Below, in pieces: positions 32,088-39,925 of a stretch of DNA of 43,672 nt. Below the pieces are notes generated by a model, which was not told the origin of the DNA, ran no database searches, and saw nothing but the letters and a program-made list of their open reading frames with translations. The DNA is taken from assembly GCA_934229395.1 (NCBI GenBank), contig CAKQDL010000010.1:1-43672 (forward strand). Reading direction: 5' to 3'. Each line of letters opens with the position of its first letter. Positions within the stretch are counted from its first letter, which is position 1. Both the position numbers and the translations under genes were made by a program. The DNA comes from an uncultured Peptococcaceae bacterium (GTDB taxonomy: Bacteria > Bacillota > Peptococcia > Peptococcales > Peptococcaceae).

Positions 32088-33395
32088 TCACCGACCTTCC
32101 ATCATTGTTAAATCATAACTGCCACTGGCAAATTCTTCTTCGTCCAAAAGCTCTAGGAGCTCTTCAATATTGGTATCTATCCCTACAATCACGAGCTCGC
32201 AGAGAGCGGCACGCATTTTGCGCAGGGCTTCGTTACGGTTGTTGTCCCACACAATCATCTTACCCACCAAGGAATCGTAGTAGGGGCTAATGGCCTCATC
32301 CTGCATCAGGAAGGTGTCGAAGCGCACAAAGGGGCCTCCTGGCGCGTGGAGCTGCTCCACCTTTCCTACAGAGCGCGCATTGATGCGGCACTCTATGCTT
32401 GCACCTTTGAGCAAAACGTCCTCTTGGCTAAACACCAAAGGCACACCACAGGCCACTCTGAGCTGCCATTTTACAAGGTCAATGCCTGTGAGGAGTTCGG
32501 TTACGCCATGCTCTACTTGCAGGCGCAAATTCATTTCCATAAACCAGAAGTGGCCTTCCTTGTCTAGGAGAAATTCCATAGTCCCGAGGCCCACATAGCC
32601 AATGGCGCTGATAGCCTTGGTGATTTTTTTTACAATGGCCTCTCTTGCCTTTTCGTCAACGGCCGGAGATGGGCCTTCTTCGATGATTTTTTGGTGGCGG
32701 CGTTGCACAGAGCAGTCGCGCTCACCTAGGCACACACAGTTGCCTTTTTCATCGGCAATGACCTGAAATTCTACGTGGCGCGCTGGATAAACACATTTTT
32801 CTAGGTAGAGGGCACCATCGCCAAAGCTGGCTTGCGCCTCTGCCACGGCGGTGTGGTACACACTACGCAAGCCTTGCTCATTTTCAACCTTACGAATGCC
32901 GCGTCCACCACCGCCAGAGCGTGCCTTGAGCATGACTGGGTAGCCAATGCGTTCGGCAGCCACCACGGCTTCTTCCACATCACTCAAGGCTTCGGTGCCT
33001 GGAATGGTCGGTAGCCCCTGCTCATCCATCATCTTTTTAATGAGGGCTTTGTCGCTGAGGTTACGCATCACGCGCGCCGGCGCACCGATAAAGACAAGGT
33101 CGTTGTCCTCACAGGCTTGGGCAAATTGATCGTTTTCCGACAAAAAGCCATAGCCTGGATGAATGGCCACAGCCCCTGTTGCCATGGCTGCAGCAATGAT
33201 GCGCTCTTGGTTCAAATAGCTTTCATCTGCCAAAGCCGGGCCTACGCAAATGCATTCGTCTGCAAGGGCTGTGTGCAAGGCGCCACGGTCTGCTTCAGAA
33301 TAAATGGCCACTGTTGCAATGCCCATTTCTCGGCAGGCGCGGATGATGCGCACAGCGATTTCGCCACGGTTGGCAATAAGAATTTTACTAAACAT
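32088..33395 (-). CDS. accC: Acetyl-CoA carboxylase biotin carboxylase subunit
   Basis: This 435-residue ATP-grasp enzyme has IANRGEIAVRIIRACREMGI at the N-terminus, the glycine-rich ATP loop KARSGGGGRGIRKV, GERDCSVQRRHQKIIEE, and an active-site strand EMNLRLQVEHGVTE. The family consensus for that strand is EMNTRLQVEHPVTE, so Thr to Leu and Pro to Gly changes are seen; the catalytic Arg and His are kept. It carboxylates biotin on AccB using ATP and bicarbonate. It starts three bases after fabZ. Confidence 0.95.
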   Translation of the reverse strand: MFSKILIANRGEIAVRIIRACREMGIATVAIYSEADRGALHTALADECICVGPALADESYLNQERIIAAAMATGAVAIHPGYGFLSENDQFAQACEDNDLVFIGAPARVMRNLSDKALIKKMMDEQGLPTIPGTEALSDVEEAVVAAERIGYPVMLKARSGGGGRGIRKVENEQGLRSVYHTAVAEAQASFGDGALYLEKCVYPARHVEFQVIADEKGNCVCLGERDCSVQRRHQKIIEEGPSPAVDEKAREAIVKKITKAISAIGYVGLGTMEFLLDKEGHFWFMEMNLRLQVEHGVTELLTGIDLVKWQLRVACGVPLVFSQEDVLLKGASIECRINARSVGKVEQLHAPGGPFVRFDTFLMQDEAISPYYDSLVGKMIVWDNNRNEALRKMRAALCELVIVGIDTNIEELLELLDEEEFASGSYDLTMMEGR

Positions 33396-33398
33396 AAT

Positions 33399-33812
33399 TT
33401 ACTCCACGATGGCAAAGGAAAATTCTGCCTTCACGCATAGTCTATCGCCTACATAGCCTTCGCCTTCGGCAAAATAGAAGTTGCCCATGGTGCGCTTAAT
33501 ACGGCACTTGGTGGTGAAGGTATCCCCTGGCTCTACTGGGGAACGGAATTTGACATTGTTCATGCCGGTGTACATAGGGAGCTTTCCATCGGCCATCTTG
33601 TCCTTTAAAAGGATGCAGCTGCTTTGGGCGAGGATTTCGCACAAAATCACACCTGGTACCACTGGATAATCTGGGAAATGGCCCTTTAAGAAAAACTCAT
33701 CGCCACGCACATGATAGCTCGCACAAGCATAGCCATCTTCCTCGTGCACCTCTTCTATGAGGAGCATATTGTCGCGGTGAGGGAGTATTTGTTTGATTTC
33801 CTCTTGGTTCAT
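33399..33812 (-). CDS. fabZ: 3-hydroxyacyl-ACP dehydratase FabZ
   Basis: This 137-residue hot-dog protein has the catalytic His in LKGHFPDYPVVPGV (about 43-55) and the active Glu in LCEILAQ (about residue 59). It dehydrates 3-hydroxyacyl-ACP to trans-2-enoyl-ACP. No FabM or FabA/N-like isomerase is present in the operon, so unsaturated fatty acid formation must rely on other genes or on dual FabZ activity. It overlaps accB by four bases. Confidence 0.95.
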   Translation of the reverse strand: MNQEEIKQILPHRDNMLLIEEVHEEDGYACASYHVRGDEFFLKGHFPDYPVVPGVILCEILAQSSCILLKDKMADGKLPMYTGMNNVKFRSPVEPGDTFTTKCRIKRTMGNFYFAEGEGYVGDRLCVKAEFSFAIVE

Positions 33813-34240
33813 GCTTCTAGCTCCTTAATCTCGAAGAGTTCTGTGCCAAATTCAATGAGCTGGCCGTTGGTGGCGCAAATTTTTTCGATGGTGCCATCGC
33901 GCTCTGCCACAATTTCGTTCATGAGTTTCATGGCTTCTACAATGCAAAGGGTATCGCCTGCGTGTACGTAGTCGCCCACCTTAACAAAGGGCTCGCCATT
34001 TTCTGTTGGTGCTGCGTAATACACGCCAACCATTGGGGACTTTACCTGCACGGTCTTGTACACCTGCTTTTTAGGTGCAGGTGCAGCTTCAAAGCCAGCT
34101 TGGGCCAGACCAGCGGTTTGAATGAGCTTTGGTTGCTCGCATTCCAAACGGAAATAGCCACGGCTTTCGTCAATTTCAATGCCCGTGAGCTCAAGCTCCT
34201 TCATAAGAGCTGCATATTTTCTGATTTCTGCTTCGTTCAT
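33809..34240 (-). CDS. accB: Biotin carboxyl carrier protein of acetyl-CoA carboxylase
   Basis: This 143-residue protein has an N-terminal helical region, a short Ala/Pro linker (about 50-58) and a C-terminal biotinyl domain with EAMKLMNEI, in which Lys105 is the biotinylation site. It shuttles carboxybiotin between AccC and AccDA. It lies two bases after fabF. Confidence 0.96.
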   Translation of the reverse strand: MNEAEIRKYAALMKELELTGIEIDESRGYFRLECEQPKLIQTAGLAQAGFEAAPAPKKQVYKTVQVKSPMVGVYYAAPTENGEPFVKVGDYVHAGDTLCIVEAMKLMNEIVAERDGTIEKICATNGQLIEFGTELFEIKELEA

Positions 34241-34242
34241 CG

Positions 34243-35478
34243 TTATACCTTTCTAAAGGCAAGGCAAGCGTTGTGGCCGCCAAAGCCGAGGGAATTGGAG
34301 AGGCAAAGGTCAATGTCCTTTTGCACTGCTTCGTTTGGCACATAGTTGAGGTCGCAGTCTGGATCTGCTTCGCGGAGGCCAATGGTTGGCGGAACAATGC
34401 CTGTTTCGAGCACCTTCATGCAAACCACAGCTTCAAGCGCACCAGCAGCACCCAAGAGGTGACCGGTCATAGATTTGGTGGAGCTTACGAGGGCTTCGTG
34501 GGCCTTCTCTTCACCAAGGGCGGTTTTAATGGCAATGGTTTCGCCCTTGTCGTTCATTGGGGTGCCTGTGCCGTGAGCATTTACATAAACGCTGTCGCTT
34601 TCACTGTAGCTGGCTTCGTCCATGGCTTGACGCATGGCGCGTGCACCACCATCTGCATCTGGACGTGGAGAGGTGATGTGATAGGCGTCACAGCTAGAGC
34701 CGTAGCCCACGATTTCGCCAATGATCTTGGCCCCTCTGGCCTTGGCGTGTTCGTATTCTTCAAGCACAAGGCAAGCAGCGCCTTCGGCAATAACGAAGCC
34801 AGCACGGCGCTTGTCAAATGGAAGAGAGGCTTCGTCTGGATTGGTGGCTGTAGAAAGGGCGTGCATATTGATAAAACCTGCTACACCACATTCATTTACA
34901 GCAGCATCGCTACCACCAGAAATAACGGCATCTGCATAGCCGTGACGAATAGCACGCACAGCTTCGCCAATGGCGTTGGCACCAGAAGCGCAGGCGGTTA
35001 CTGCCGGCATGGCTGCACCTTGGCAGTTGTAGCGAATCGCAATAAGACCTGCGGCCATGTTGGCAATCATCATTGGCACGAGGTATGGAGATACGCGCGC
35101 AGGCCCCTTTTCAAAGAGCTTGTGGTGTTCGCGGGTGATAGTGGTCACGCCACCAATACCGGTACCAAAGTACACAGCCACACGGTCTGGTTCGAGGGTG
35201 CCAATGACGCCGCTTTCTTCCACAGCTTGGGTAGCTGCTGCCACAGCGAGCTGAGCAAAACGGTCGCTGCGCAAAATTTCTTGCTTGTCCATATAATCGC
35301 GTGGCTCAAAGTTTTTCACCTCGCCAGCCAAGGTGGCCTTGTAGCCCTCGGTATCAAATAAGGTAATAGGGCCAATGCCATGGCGGCCGTTAATGAGGCT
35401 TTGCCAAGTATCTTCTACGTTGTTACCAACTGGTGTAACGGCACCCATGCCTGTTACAACGACTCTACGATTGTTCAC
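34243..35478 (-). CDS. fabF: Beta-ketoacyl-ACP synthase II (FabF)
   Basis: This 411-residue KAS II has the catalytic triad Cys163 (VTACASGAN), His302 (NAHGTGTPMND) and His340 (SMTGHLLGAAG), and the KAS start VVVTGMGAVTPVG. It condenses malonyl-ACP with acyl-ACP during elongation. The start is a GTG with a strong RBS, AAGGAGGAAAAAGA. It is the only condensing enzyme in the operon; fabH, needed for initiation in most Bacillota, is absent here. Confidence 0.96.
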   Translation of the reverse strand: MNNRRVVVTGMGAVTPVGNNVEDTWQSLINGRHGIGPITLFDTEGYKATLAGEVKNFEPRDYMDKQEILRSDRFAQLAVAAATQAVEESGVIGTLEPDRVAVYFGTGIGGVTTITREHHKLFEKGPARVSPYLVPMMIANMAAGLIAIRYNCQGAAMPAVTACASGANAIGEAVRAIRHGYADAVISGGSDAAVNECGVAGFINMHALSTATNPDEASLPFDKRRAGFVIAEGAACLVLEEYEHAKARGAKIIGEIVGYGSSCDAYHITSPRPDADGGARAMRQAMDEASYSESDSVYVNAHGTGTPMNDKGETIAIKTALGEEKAHEALVSSTKSMTGHLLGAAGALEAVVCMKVLETGIVPPTIGLREADPDCDLNYVPNEAVQKDIDLCLSNSLGFGGHNACLAFRKV

Positions 35479-35490
35479 TCTTTTTCCTCC

Positions 35491-36222
35491 TTAGATGGCC
35501 ATGCCGCCGTCAATTTTTAATACTTCACCAGTGATGTATGCTGCCTTTGTTAAAAAGACAATGGCCTCTGCCACTTCTTCGGCTGTGCCTGCACGGTGAA
35601 AGGGAATGTTTTTCATCCACTCATCGGTGGATTGTAAATCCTTGGTCATATCAGTCGCGATAAAGCCAGGGGCCACGGCATTCACGCGAATATTTTTGGC
35701 CGCAAGCTCCTTGGCCATGGTTTTGGTAAGGCCAATCACGCCCGCCTTCGAGGCAGAATAGTTGGCCTGTCCTGGGTTACCGCAAAGGCCAACCACAGAA
35801 GCCACATTCACAATGGCACCGCCCTTGTTGCGCACAAAGGTGGAGGCGCAATGGCGAATCATATTGAAGGTGCCCTTGAGGTTGATGTCGATGACGCTGT
35901 CAAAATCGTCCTCGCTCATCATCATGGCAAGCTTATCGCGGGTGATGCCTGCTGAATTGACAAGAATATGGAAGGAACCAAAGTCCTTTTTAATAGCCGC
36001 CACAGTTTCCTTTACGGCATCAAAATCAGCCACATTGCAGCCGTAGGCCTTGGCACTTACGCCATAAAGGGCTTCACATTCCTTACAAACAGCCTCTGCT
36101 TTTTCTGCGCCGTGGGCATAAATAACGGCGATGGACGCGCCTTCCTTGGCCAATGCCTTGGCTGTTTGAGCGCCAATACCTCTTGAACCACCGGTAACGA
36201 TGGCCACCTTATCCTTTAGCAT
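35491..36222 (-). CDS. fabG: 3-oxoacyl-ACP reductase FabG
   Basis: This 243-residue short-chain dehydrogenase has the NADPH-binding motif TGGSRGIG (10-17), NSAGITRD (89-96) and catalytic Ser142, Tyr155 and Lys159 (YSASK). It reduces 3-ketoacyl-ACP. It overlaps fabD by seven bases, with the RBS in the fabD tail. Confidence 0.96.
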   Translation of the reverse strand: MLKDKVAIVTGGSRGIGAQTAKALAKEGASIAVIYAHGAEKAEAVCKECEALYGVSAKAYGCNVADFDAVKETVAAIKKDFGSFHILVNSAGITRDKLAMMMSEDDFDSVIDINLKGTFNMIRHCASTFVRNKGGAIVNVASVVGLCGNPGQANYSASKAGVIGLTKTMAKELAAKNIRVNAVAPGFIATDMTKDLQSTDEWMKNIPFHRAGTAEEVAEAIVFLTKAAYITGEVLKIDGGMAI

Positions 36223-37133
36223 GGTTTCACCTCTTGTACAATCTTGTTTAATTTTTCTACGTTCTCAGCCGAGAACACGCGCACGTCCTTATCGATGCGC
36301 TTCATCATCCCTGTAAGGGTTTCGCCTGGGCCTACCTCAATGAAGGTGTCGCAGCCATCCTCAATTATTTGGCGAACGATGGCTTCCCATTTCACAGCAT
36401 GGTTCATTTGTAAGGACAAGTCCTCTCGTACATCCTCGCTATAAGCGCAGCCGCTCACATTGGCATAGACTGGCACAGAAAGAGGCGAAAAAGCAGTGTC
36501 CTTTAAAACAGCAGCAAAAGCTTCAGCTGCCTCATCCATAAATGGAGAATGGAAGCCGCCGCCAACCTTGAGTGGCATTGCGCGGCCGCCAGCTTCCTTG
36601 ACCTTGGCCATAAGAAGCGGCATAGCCTCCTCGCTGGCCGACACCGTCACCTGCCCTGGGCAATTGAAATTGACCGGATAGGCGCCGTCAATATCGGCAC
36701 AGAGTGCTTCCACCTCTTCGTTTTTAAGCTTGAGCACTGCTGCCATCTTAGCCGGATGCTTTTCTGCTGCCTCTTGCATGAGCGCCGCACGCTTCACCAC
36801 AAGGGCGAGCATGGCGTCAAACTCAAGGGCACCGGCAAAGGAAAGGGCAGCGAGCTCGCCCAAAGAAAAGCCTGCCACACAGTCGGCCTTGATGCCTGCC
36901 TCAGTGAGGGCAGCAGCCATGGCCATTTCTGTGGTAAAAAGGCAAGGCTGGGTGTTTTCAGTGACCGCCAAGGTTTCAGCATCGCCACCAAAGCATTGGT
37001 TCATGGTGTTGGCGCGCACGCCATCGGCCTTATCAAAAACAGCCTTGCTTGCATCGCTTGCATTGTAAAAATCTTGACCCATGCCACCATATTGGGCACC
37101 CTGGCCAGAAAAAATAAATGCTATTTTACCCAA
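36216..37133 (-). CDS. fabD: Malonyl-CoA:ACP transacylase FabD
   Basis: This 305-residue protein begins IAFIFSGQGAQYGGMGQDFY and has the nucleophile Ser90 in GFSLGELAAL. The later His is in GGGFHSPFMDEA, and IEVGPGETLTGMMKRI lies near the C-terminus. It loads malonate onto ACP. The start is TTG 37133, supported by AAGGAGGCTGCAAA; it overlaps the end of fabK by 13 bases. Confidence 0.95.
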   Translation of the reverse strand: MGKIAFIFSGQGAQYGGMGQDFYNASDASKAVFDKADGVRANTMNQCFGGDAETLAVTENTQPCLFTTEMAMAAALTEAGIKADCVAGFSLGELAALSFAGALEFDAMLALVVKRAALMQEAAEKHPAKMAAVLKLKNEEVEALCADIDGAYPVNFNCPGQVTVSASEEAMPLLMAKVKEAGGRAMPLKVGGGFHSPFMDEAAEAFAAVLKDTAFSPLSVPVYANVSGCAYSEDVREDLSLQMNHAVKWEAIVRQIIEDGCDTFIEVGPGETLTGMMKRIDKDVRVFSAENVEKLNKIVQEVKPC

Positions 37134-38062
37134 TTTGCAGCCTCCTTCAAGCGCGCTTCGCCTTCTTCTACCACTTCGCGGACAATTTCAGCAGCTGGTT
37201 GCACCTTTTGCACCATGGCTGCAATTTGACCAGACATATAGCTGCCGTCTGCGTCGCCTTCTTTTACGGCCATACGCAAACGACCAGCACCCATGGCTTC
37301 GAGGGTTTCGTCTGGTGTATCACTATATTCTAATTTGGTGTACTCACGCACAAAATTGGTACGCAAGCAACGGATTGGATGACCTAAGCGCTTCCCTGTA
37401 ACGGTTGTAGATAGGTCATTCGCTTTGATGATTTTTTCACGATAGTTATCGTGAATGTCGCATTCCTCTGCACTGAGGAAGCGTGTGCCCATTTGCACGC
37501 CTTGGGCGCCGAGCATAAAGGCTGCCGCGAAGCCACGGCCATCGGCAATGCCGCCAGCTGCAATCACAGGAATGGACACAGCGTCACGCACAAGCGGCAC
37601 CACCACCATCGTGGTGAGCTCGCCCACATGGCCGCCACTTTCGCCGCCTTCGGCAATCACAGCGTCTGCACCCATGCGTTCCATGCGCTTGGCCAAGGCC
37701 ACTGAAGCCACAACAGGAATAATTTTGATGCCTGCTTCCTTCCACGCTTCAATATACTTGGATGGATTGCCAGCGCCTGTTGTGACCACAGCTACCTTTT
37801 CTTCACAAACGACTTGTGCCACATCGTCAGCAAAAGGGCTCATGAGCATGATATTCACACCAAAAGGACGATCGGTCTTGGTTTTGGCAATTTTAATTTG
37901 CTCCCTTACAATATCCGCTGGCGCGTTGCCCGCCGCAATGATTCCAAGGCCACCGCCGTTGGACACAGCCGCTGCCAACTCGCCGTCAGCAATCCATGCC
38001 ATACCGCCTTGGAACACTGGATACTCAATGCCGAGCATCTCTGTAATAGATGTTTTAATCAT
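37121..38062 (-). CDS. fabK: Enoyl-ACP reductase II FabK (FMN-dependent)
   Basis: This 313-residue 2-nitropropane dioxygenase-like TIM barrel has PVFQGGMAWIADGELAAAVS, FGVNIMLMSP, EGGESGGHVGELTTM (catalytic His) and VIAAGGIADGRGFAAAFMLGA phosphate-binding motifs. It reduces enoyl-ACP with NADH and FMN. FabK in place of FabI gives intrinsic triclosan resistance by family knowledge. It follows acpP by 21 bases. Confidence 0.94.
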   Translation of the reverse strand: MIKTSITEMLGIEYPVFQGGMAWIADGELAAAVSNGGGLGIIAAGNAPADIVREQIKIAKTKTDRPFGVNIMLMSPFADDVAQVVCEEKVAVVTTGAGNPSKYIEAWKEAGIKIIPVVASVALAKRMERMGADAVIAEGGESGGHVGELTTMVVVPLVRDAVSIPVIAAGGIADGRGFAAAFMLGAQGVQMGTRFLSAEECDIHDNYREKIIKANDLSTTVTGKRLGHPIRCLRTNFVREYTKLEYSDTPDETLEAMGAGRLRMAVKEGDADGSYMSGQIAAMVQKVQPAAEIVREVVEEGEARLKEAANWVK

Positions 38063-38083
38063 GCTACGCCTCTTTTCTTTGTC

Positions 38084-38299
38084 TTAGTTCTTTTCGATGA
38101 AACGAACCAAATCACCTACAGTTTCAACCTTTTCGTCAAGTTCGATGGAAATACCGAGCTTGTCTTCAAGGTTCATAAGAAGGTCTACAGTGTCAAGGGA
38201 ATCAATGCCGAGATCATGGAAAGTGCTATCCATAGTAATATCAGATGCTGGGCATTCAAGACGTTCTACCAAAAGTTTTACTACTGCTTCAAATACCAT
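38084..38299 (-). CDS. acpP: Acyl carrier protein
   Basis: This 71-residue protein starts MVFEAVVKLLVERL and has the phosphopantetheine motif DLGIDSLDTVDLL with its Ser. ATG 38299 is chosen because TGGAGGAAAACACA precedes it; longer frames run into the regulatory region. It is the first gene of the operon and carries the growing acyl chain through all downstream enzymes. Confidence 0.95.
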   Translation of the reverse strand: MVFEAVVKLLVERLECPASDITMDSTFHDLGIDSLDTVDLLMNLEDKLGISIELDEKVETVGDLVRFIEKN

Positions 38300-38346
38300 T
38301 GTGTTTTCCTCCAATGACTGATGTCTGTCAGTTTCTGTTTGATTTG

Positions 38347-38420
38347 TTGATTTGTCATCAACTTGCTGCATTATAGCCCCTCTCTTGTTGACTTGTCAAT
38401 ATCGTTTTGACAAATCAACA
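38347..38420 (-). promoter_or_regulatory. Promoter/operator of the fatty acid synthesis operon with three TTGA-N4-TCAA palindromes
   Basis: On the minus strand a perfect -35 TTGACA (plus 38394-38399), an 18-base spacer and a perfect TATAAT (38370-38375). Three 12-bp palindromes: TTGACAAATCAA (38407-38418, upstream), TTGACTTGTCAA (38388-38399, covering the -35) and TTGATTTGTCAT (38347-38358, just past the start). The first two also form a 14-bp inverted repeat with seven bases between. A weaker GACAA-CT-TTGTC lies at 38429-38440. The placement is that of a repressor. The motif recalls FabT sites (TTTGATTATCAAA-like) with one extra spacer base. Confidence 0.8.
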
Positions 38421-38445
38421 TTCTCTAGACAACTTTGTCATAATT

Positions 38446-38515
38446 TGCACACAAAAAACGCCCGCCGTTTGGCGAGCGCAAACAAAAAAAGCGAAGCAAC
38501 CAAAGCTGCTTCGCT
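38446..38515 (-). terminator. Tandem terminators after the CcsA-like gene
   Basis: On the minus strand GCGAAGCA / TGCTTCGC followed by seven T, then CGCTCGCC-AAAC-GGCGGGCG followed by six T. They insulate the fab operon promoter from upstream transcription. Confidence 0.9.
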
Positions 38516-38520
38516 ATAAA

Positions 38521-39228
38521 TTATTCTTTTGTAAAGAGCATATCTTTGCCAATAAAAATCGCCAGCCATGCTAGGGATACCATGGCAAAGTATGGCTGCC
38601 AAAAATAGAAATGGCCAAAGAGGGTATGACACCACATAAAATAGCCGCCCAAGGAAAAGCTTAGGAAAGCCAGGGCCCACCATGCCAAGTGTGAAAGCAT
38701 CTTTGGCATCTTCGCTGTAATGGCAAGAACACGGTCTGGTGTGATTGCATTGGCTTGCTTTTGGCGCACCACCATCACAATGCCCACAATGGCGCAGGCT
38801 GCGGCCATCCCTGTGCCCAGCGCCCCTAGAACAATGGACGCATTAATCCAAGGCTGGCTCACCTTTTCCAATAGTGGCAGACACTCTGATAAGTCTGGAA
38901 AGACGCCCATGTTGTGCGACATTTGCATAAGGACAACAACCAGCGCTGAAATAGGTGCCACCATGGTGCTCTTCAGGCGAATATGCACATAGAGTGAAAC
39001 CACTGTAAGGGCCAAGAGCATCAAGGCCAAAATGGTGCTTGCGCTTTGAACGCCTTCTCTCCACCCATAAGCCACCACCATCACCAAGGCCATCACAGTA
39101 CCAAGACCATAAAGTGCGGTCATAATAGGGCCGGCTGCGCGCATACGCATCATTTCGCTCATAGACCAAGCAATAAGCACCAAGGCAAAGAGCACAACGA
39201 TGGCATTTGTGAGAATCATTTCCATCAT
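38521..39228 (-). CDS. Multi-pass membrane protein, reduced CcsA/ResC-like (tentative)
   Basis: This 235-residue protein has six to seven hydrophobic segments. The region HLAWWALAFLSFSLGGYFMW followed by FGHFYFWQPYFAMVSLAWLA resembles the spacing of the CcsA/ResC heme-handling segment, but the signature WGxxWxWDP is not preserved (FWQP here). It overlaps the preceding ResB-like gene by four bases. If related, it may be a degenerate cytochrome c biogenesis component with altered heme binding. Otherwise it is a membrane protein of unknown function. No cytochrome c gene (CXXCH) was noticed in the window. Confidence 0.45.
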   Translation of the reverse strand: MMEMILTNAIVVLFALVLIAWSMSEMMRMRAAGPIMTALYGLGTVMALVMVVAYGWREGVQSASTILALMLLALTVVSLYVHIRLKSTMVAPISALVVVLMQMSHNMGVFPDLSECLPLLEKVSQPWINASIVLGALGTGMAAACAIVGIVMVVRQKQANAITPDRVLAITAKMPKMLSHLAWWALAFLSFSLGGYFMWCHTLFGHFYFWQPYFAMVSLAWLAIFIGKDMLFTKE

Positions 39229-39842
39229 ACGCCATCACCTCTTCTTCTTACAAATGGCAAGGCTGTTAGGCCTAGGCTAATCAAAAATAGGATGCCACCA
39301 AATTTAATGATGTTTCTGGATACATAATGGCTCACAAGAAAATCAACACCCGATTGACTGATGGTCAGTGGATGAATTTCTATGCCGTCGTACACCATTG
39401 GCTTGGTGGTGGTAATTTCTTCGTGAATGGAAATTTGATCTGGACGTGTGAGCACCACCTGAACACTGGCATCTTGGGTGGATGCACGGTTTACCTTTTC
39501 AATGCTCAAGGTGTAGCCATCCATACCGCGGCCACTGAGGGCAAATTCTTCGCCCTGGCTGGCGTTTGTAATGGCAGCGTCGTTAGGAAAGGCCCCCATG
39601 CCTACGCCGCCTACCAAAATGAGCACAAGCGACGCATATAAGAGCGCTTTAATCCATCCGCCAAGGGTATGGTCGGATTTGAGGCCCAAAAGGATAGCAA
39701 GAAGAAAGACCAAGGCACTAAGGGCAACTAAAATCACCGTCACCTTCGTGGGCACTATATTGTGAGGAACAATAAGCATACAAACAACTGTTAGCGCAAA
39801 AAGAACCACGCCAGCAAGTCGCAAAGTTCGTTGTTTTGACAC
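39225..39842 (-). CDS. Membrane protein, reduced ResB-like (tentative)
   Basis: This 205-residue protein has three N-terminal hydrophobic segments, an extracytoplasmic domain (about 95-170) and a last membrane helix (about 177-197) ending in basic residues. The segment ITTTKPMVYDGIEIHPLTISQSGVDF resembles the ResB strand NKPLxYxGYTFYQS. The short length and coupling to a CcsA-like gene suggest a shrunken ResB-CcsA pair. Start is GTG 39842 with GGGGAG upstream. Promoter: TTGACA, 17 bases, CATAAT on the minus strand. Confidence 0.45.
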   Translation of the reverse strand: MSKQRTLRLAGVVLFALTVVCMLIVPHNIVPTKVTVILVALSALVFLLAILLGLKSDHTLGGWIKALLYASLVLILVGGVGMGAFPNDAAITNASQGEEFALSGRGMDGYTLSIEKVNRASTQDASVQVVLTRPDQISIHEEITTTKPMVYDGIEIHPLTISQSGVDFLVSHYVSRNIIKFGGILFLISLGLTALPFVRRRGDGV

Positions 39843-39881
39843 TGAGCTTCTCCCCTCTCGTTTCGCTATATATAGAAATTA

Positions 39882-39910
39882 TGGGTGAAAACGACCCACT
39901 TGTCAAGAAA
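39882..39910 (-). promoter_or_regulatory. Promoter of the ResB/CcsA-like operon
   Basis: On the minus strand TTGACA, 17 bases and CATAAT, about 40 bases upstream of the GTG start; it lies between this gene and the end of truA. Confidence 0.7.
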
Positions 39911-39925
39911 TATCAAGGGCTATTT

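Noticed and set aside
34273..35361. Long open frame on the plus strand (362 codons) opposite fabF
   Set aside because: It is a shadow of fabF, whose catalytic Cys-His-His residues are all on the other strand; no RBS and no recognisable motifs.
38438..38683. Small minus-strand frame across the end of the CcsA-like gene
   Set aside because: It lies in another frame of that gene and runs into the tandem terminators.
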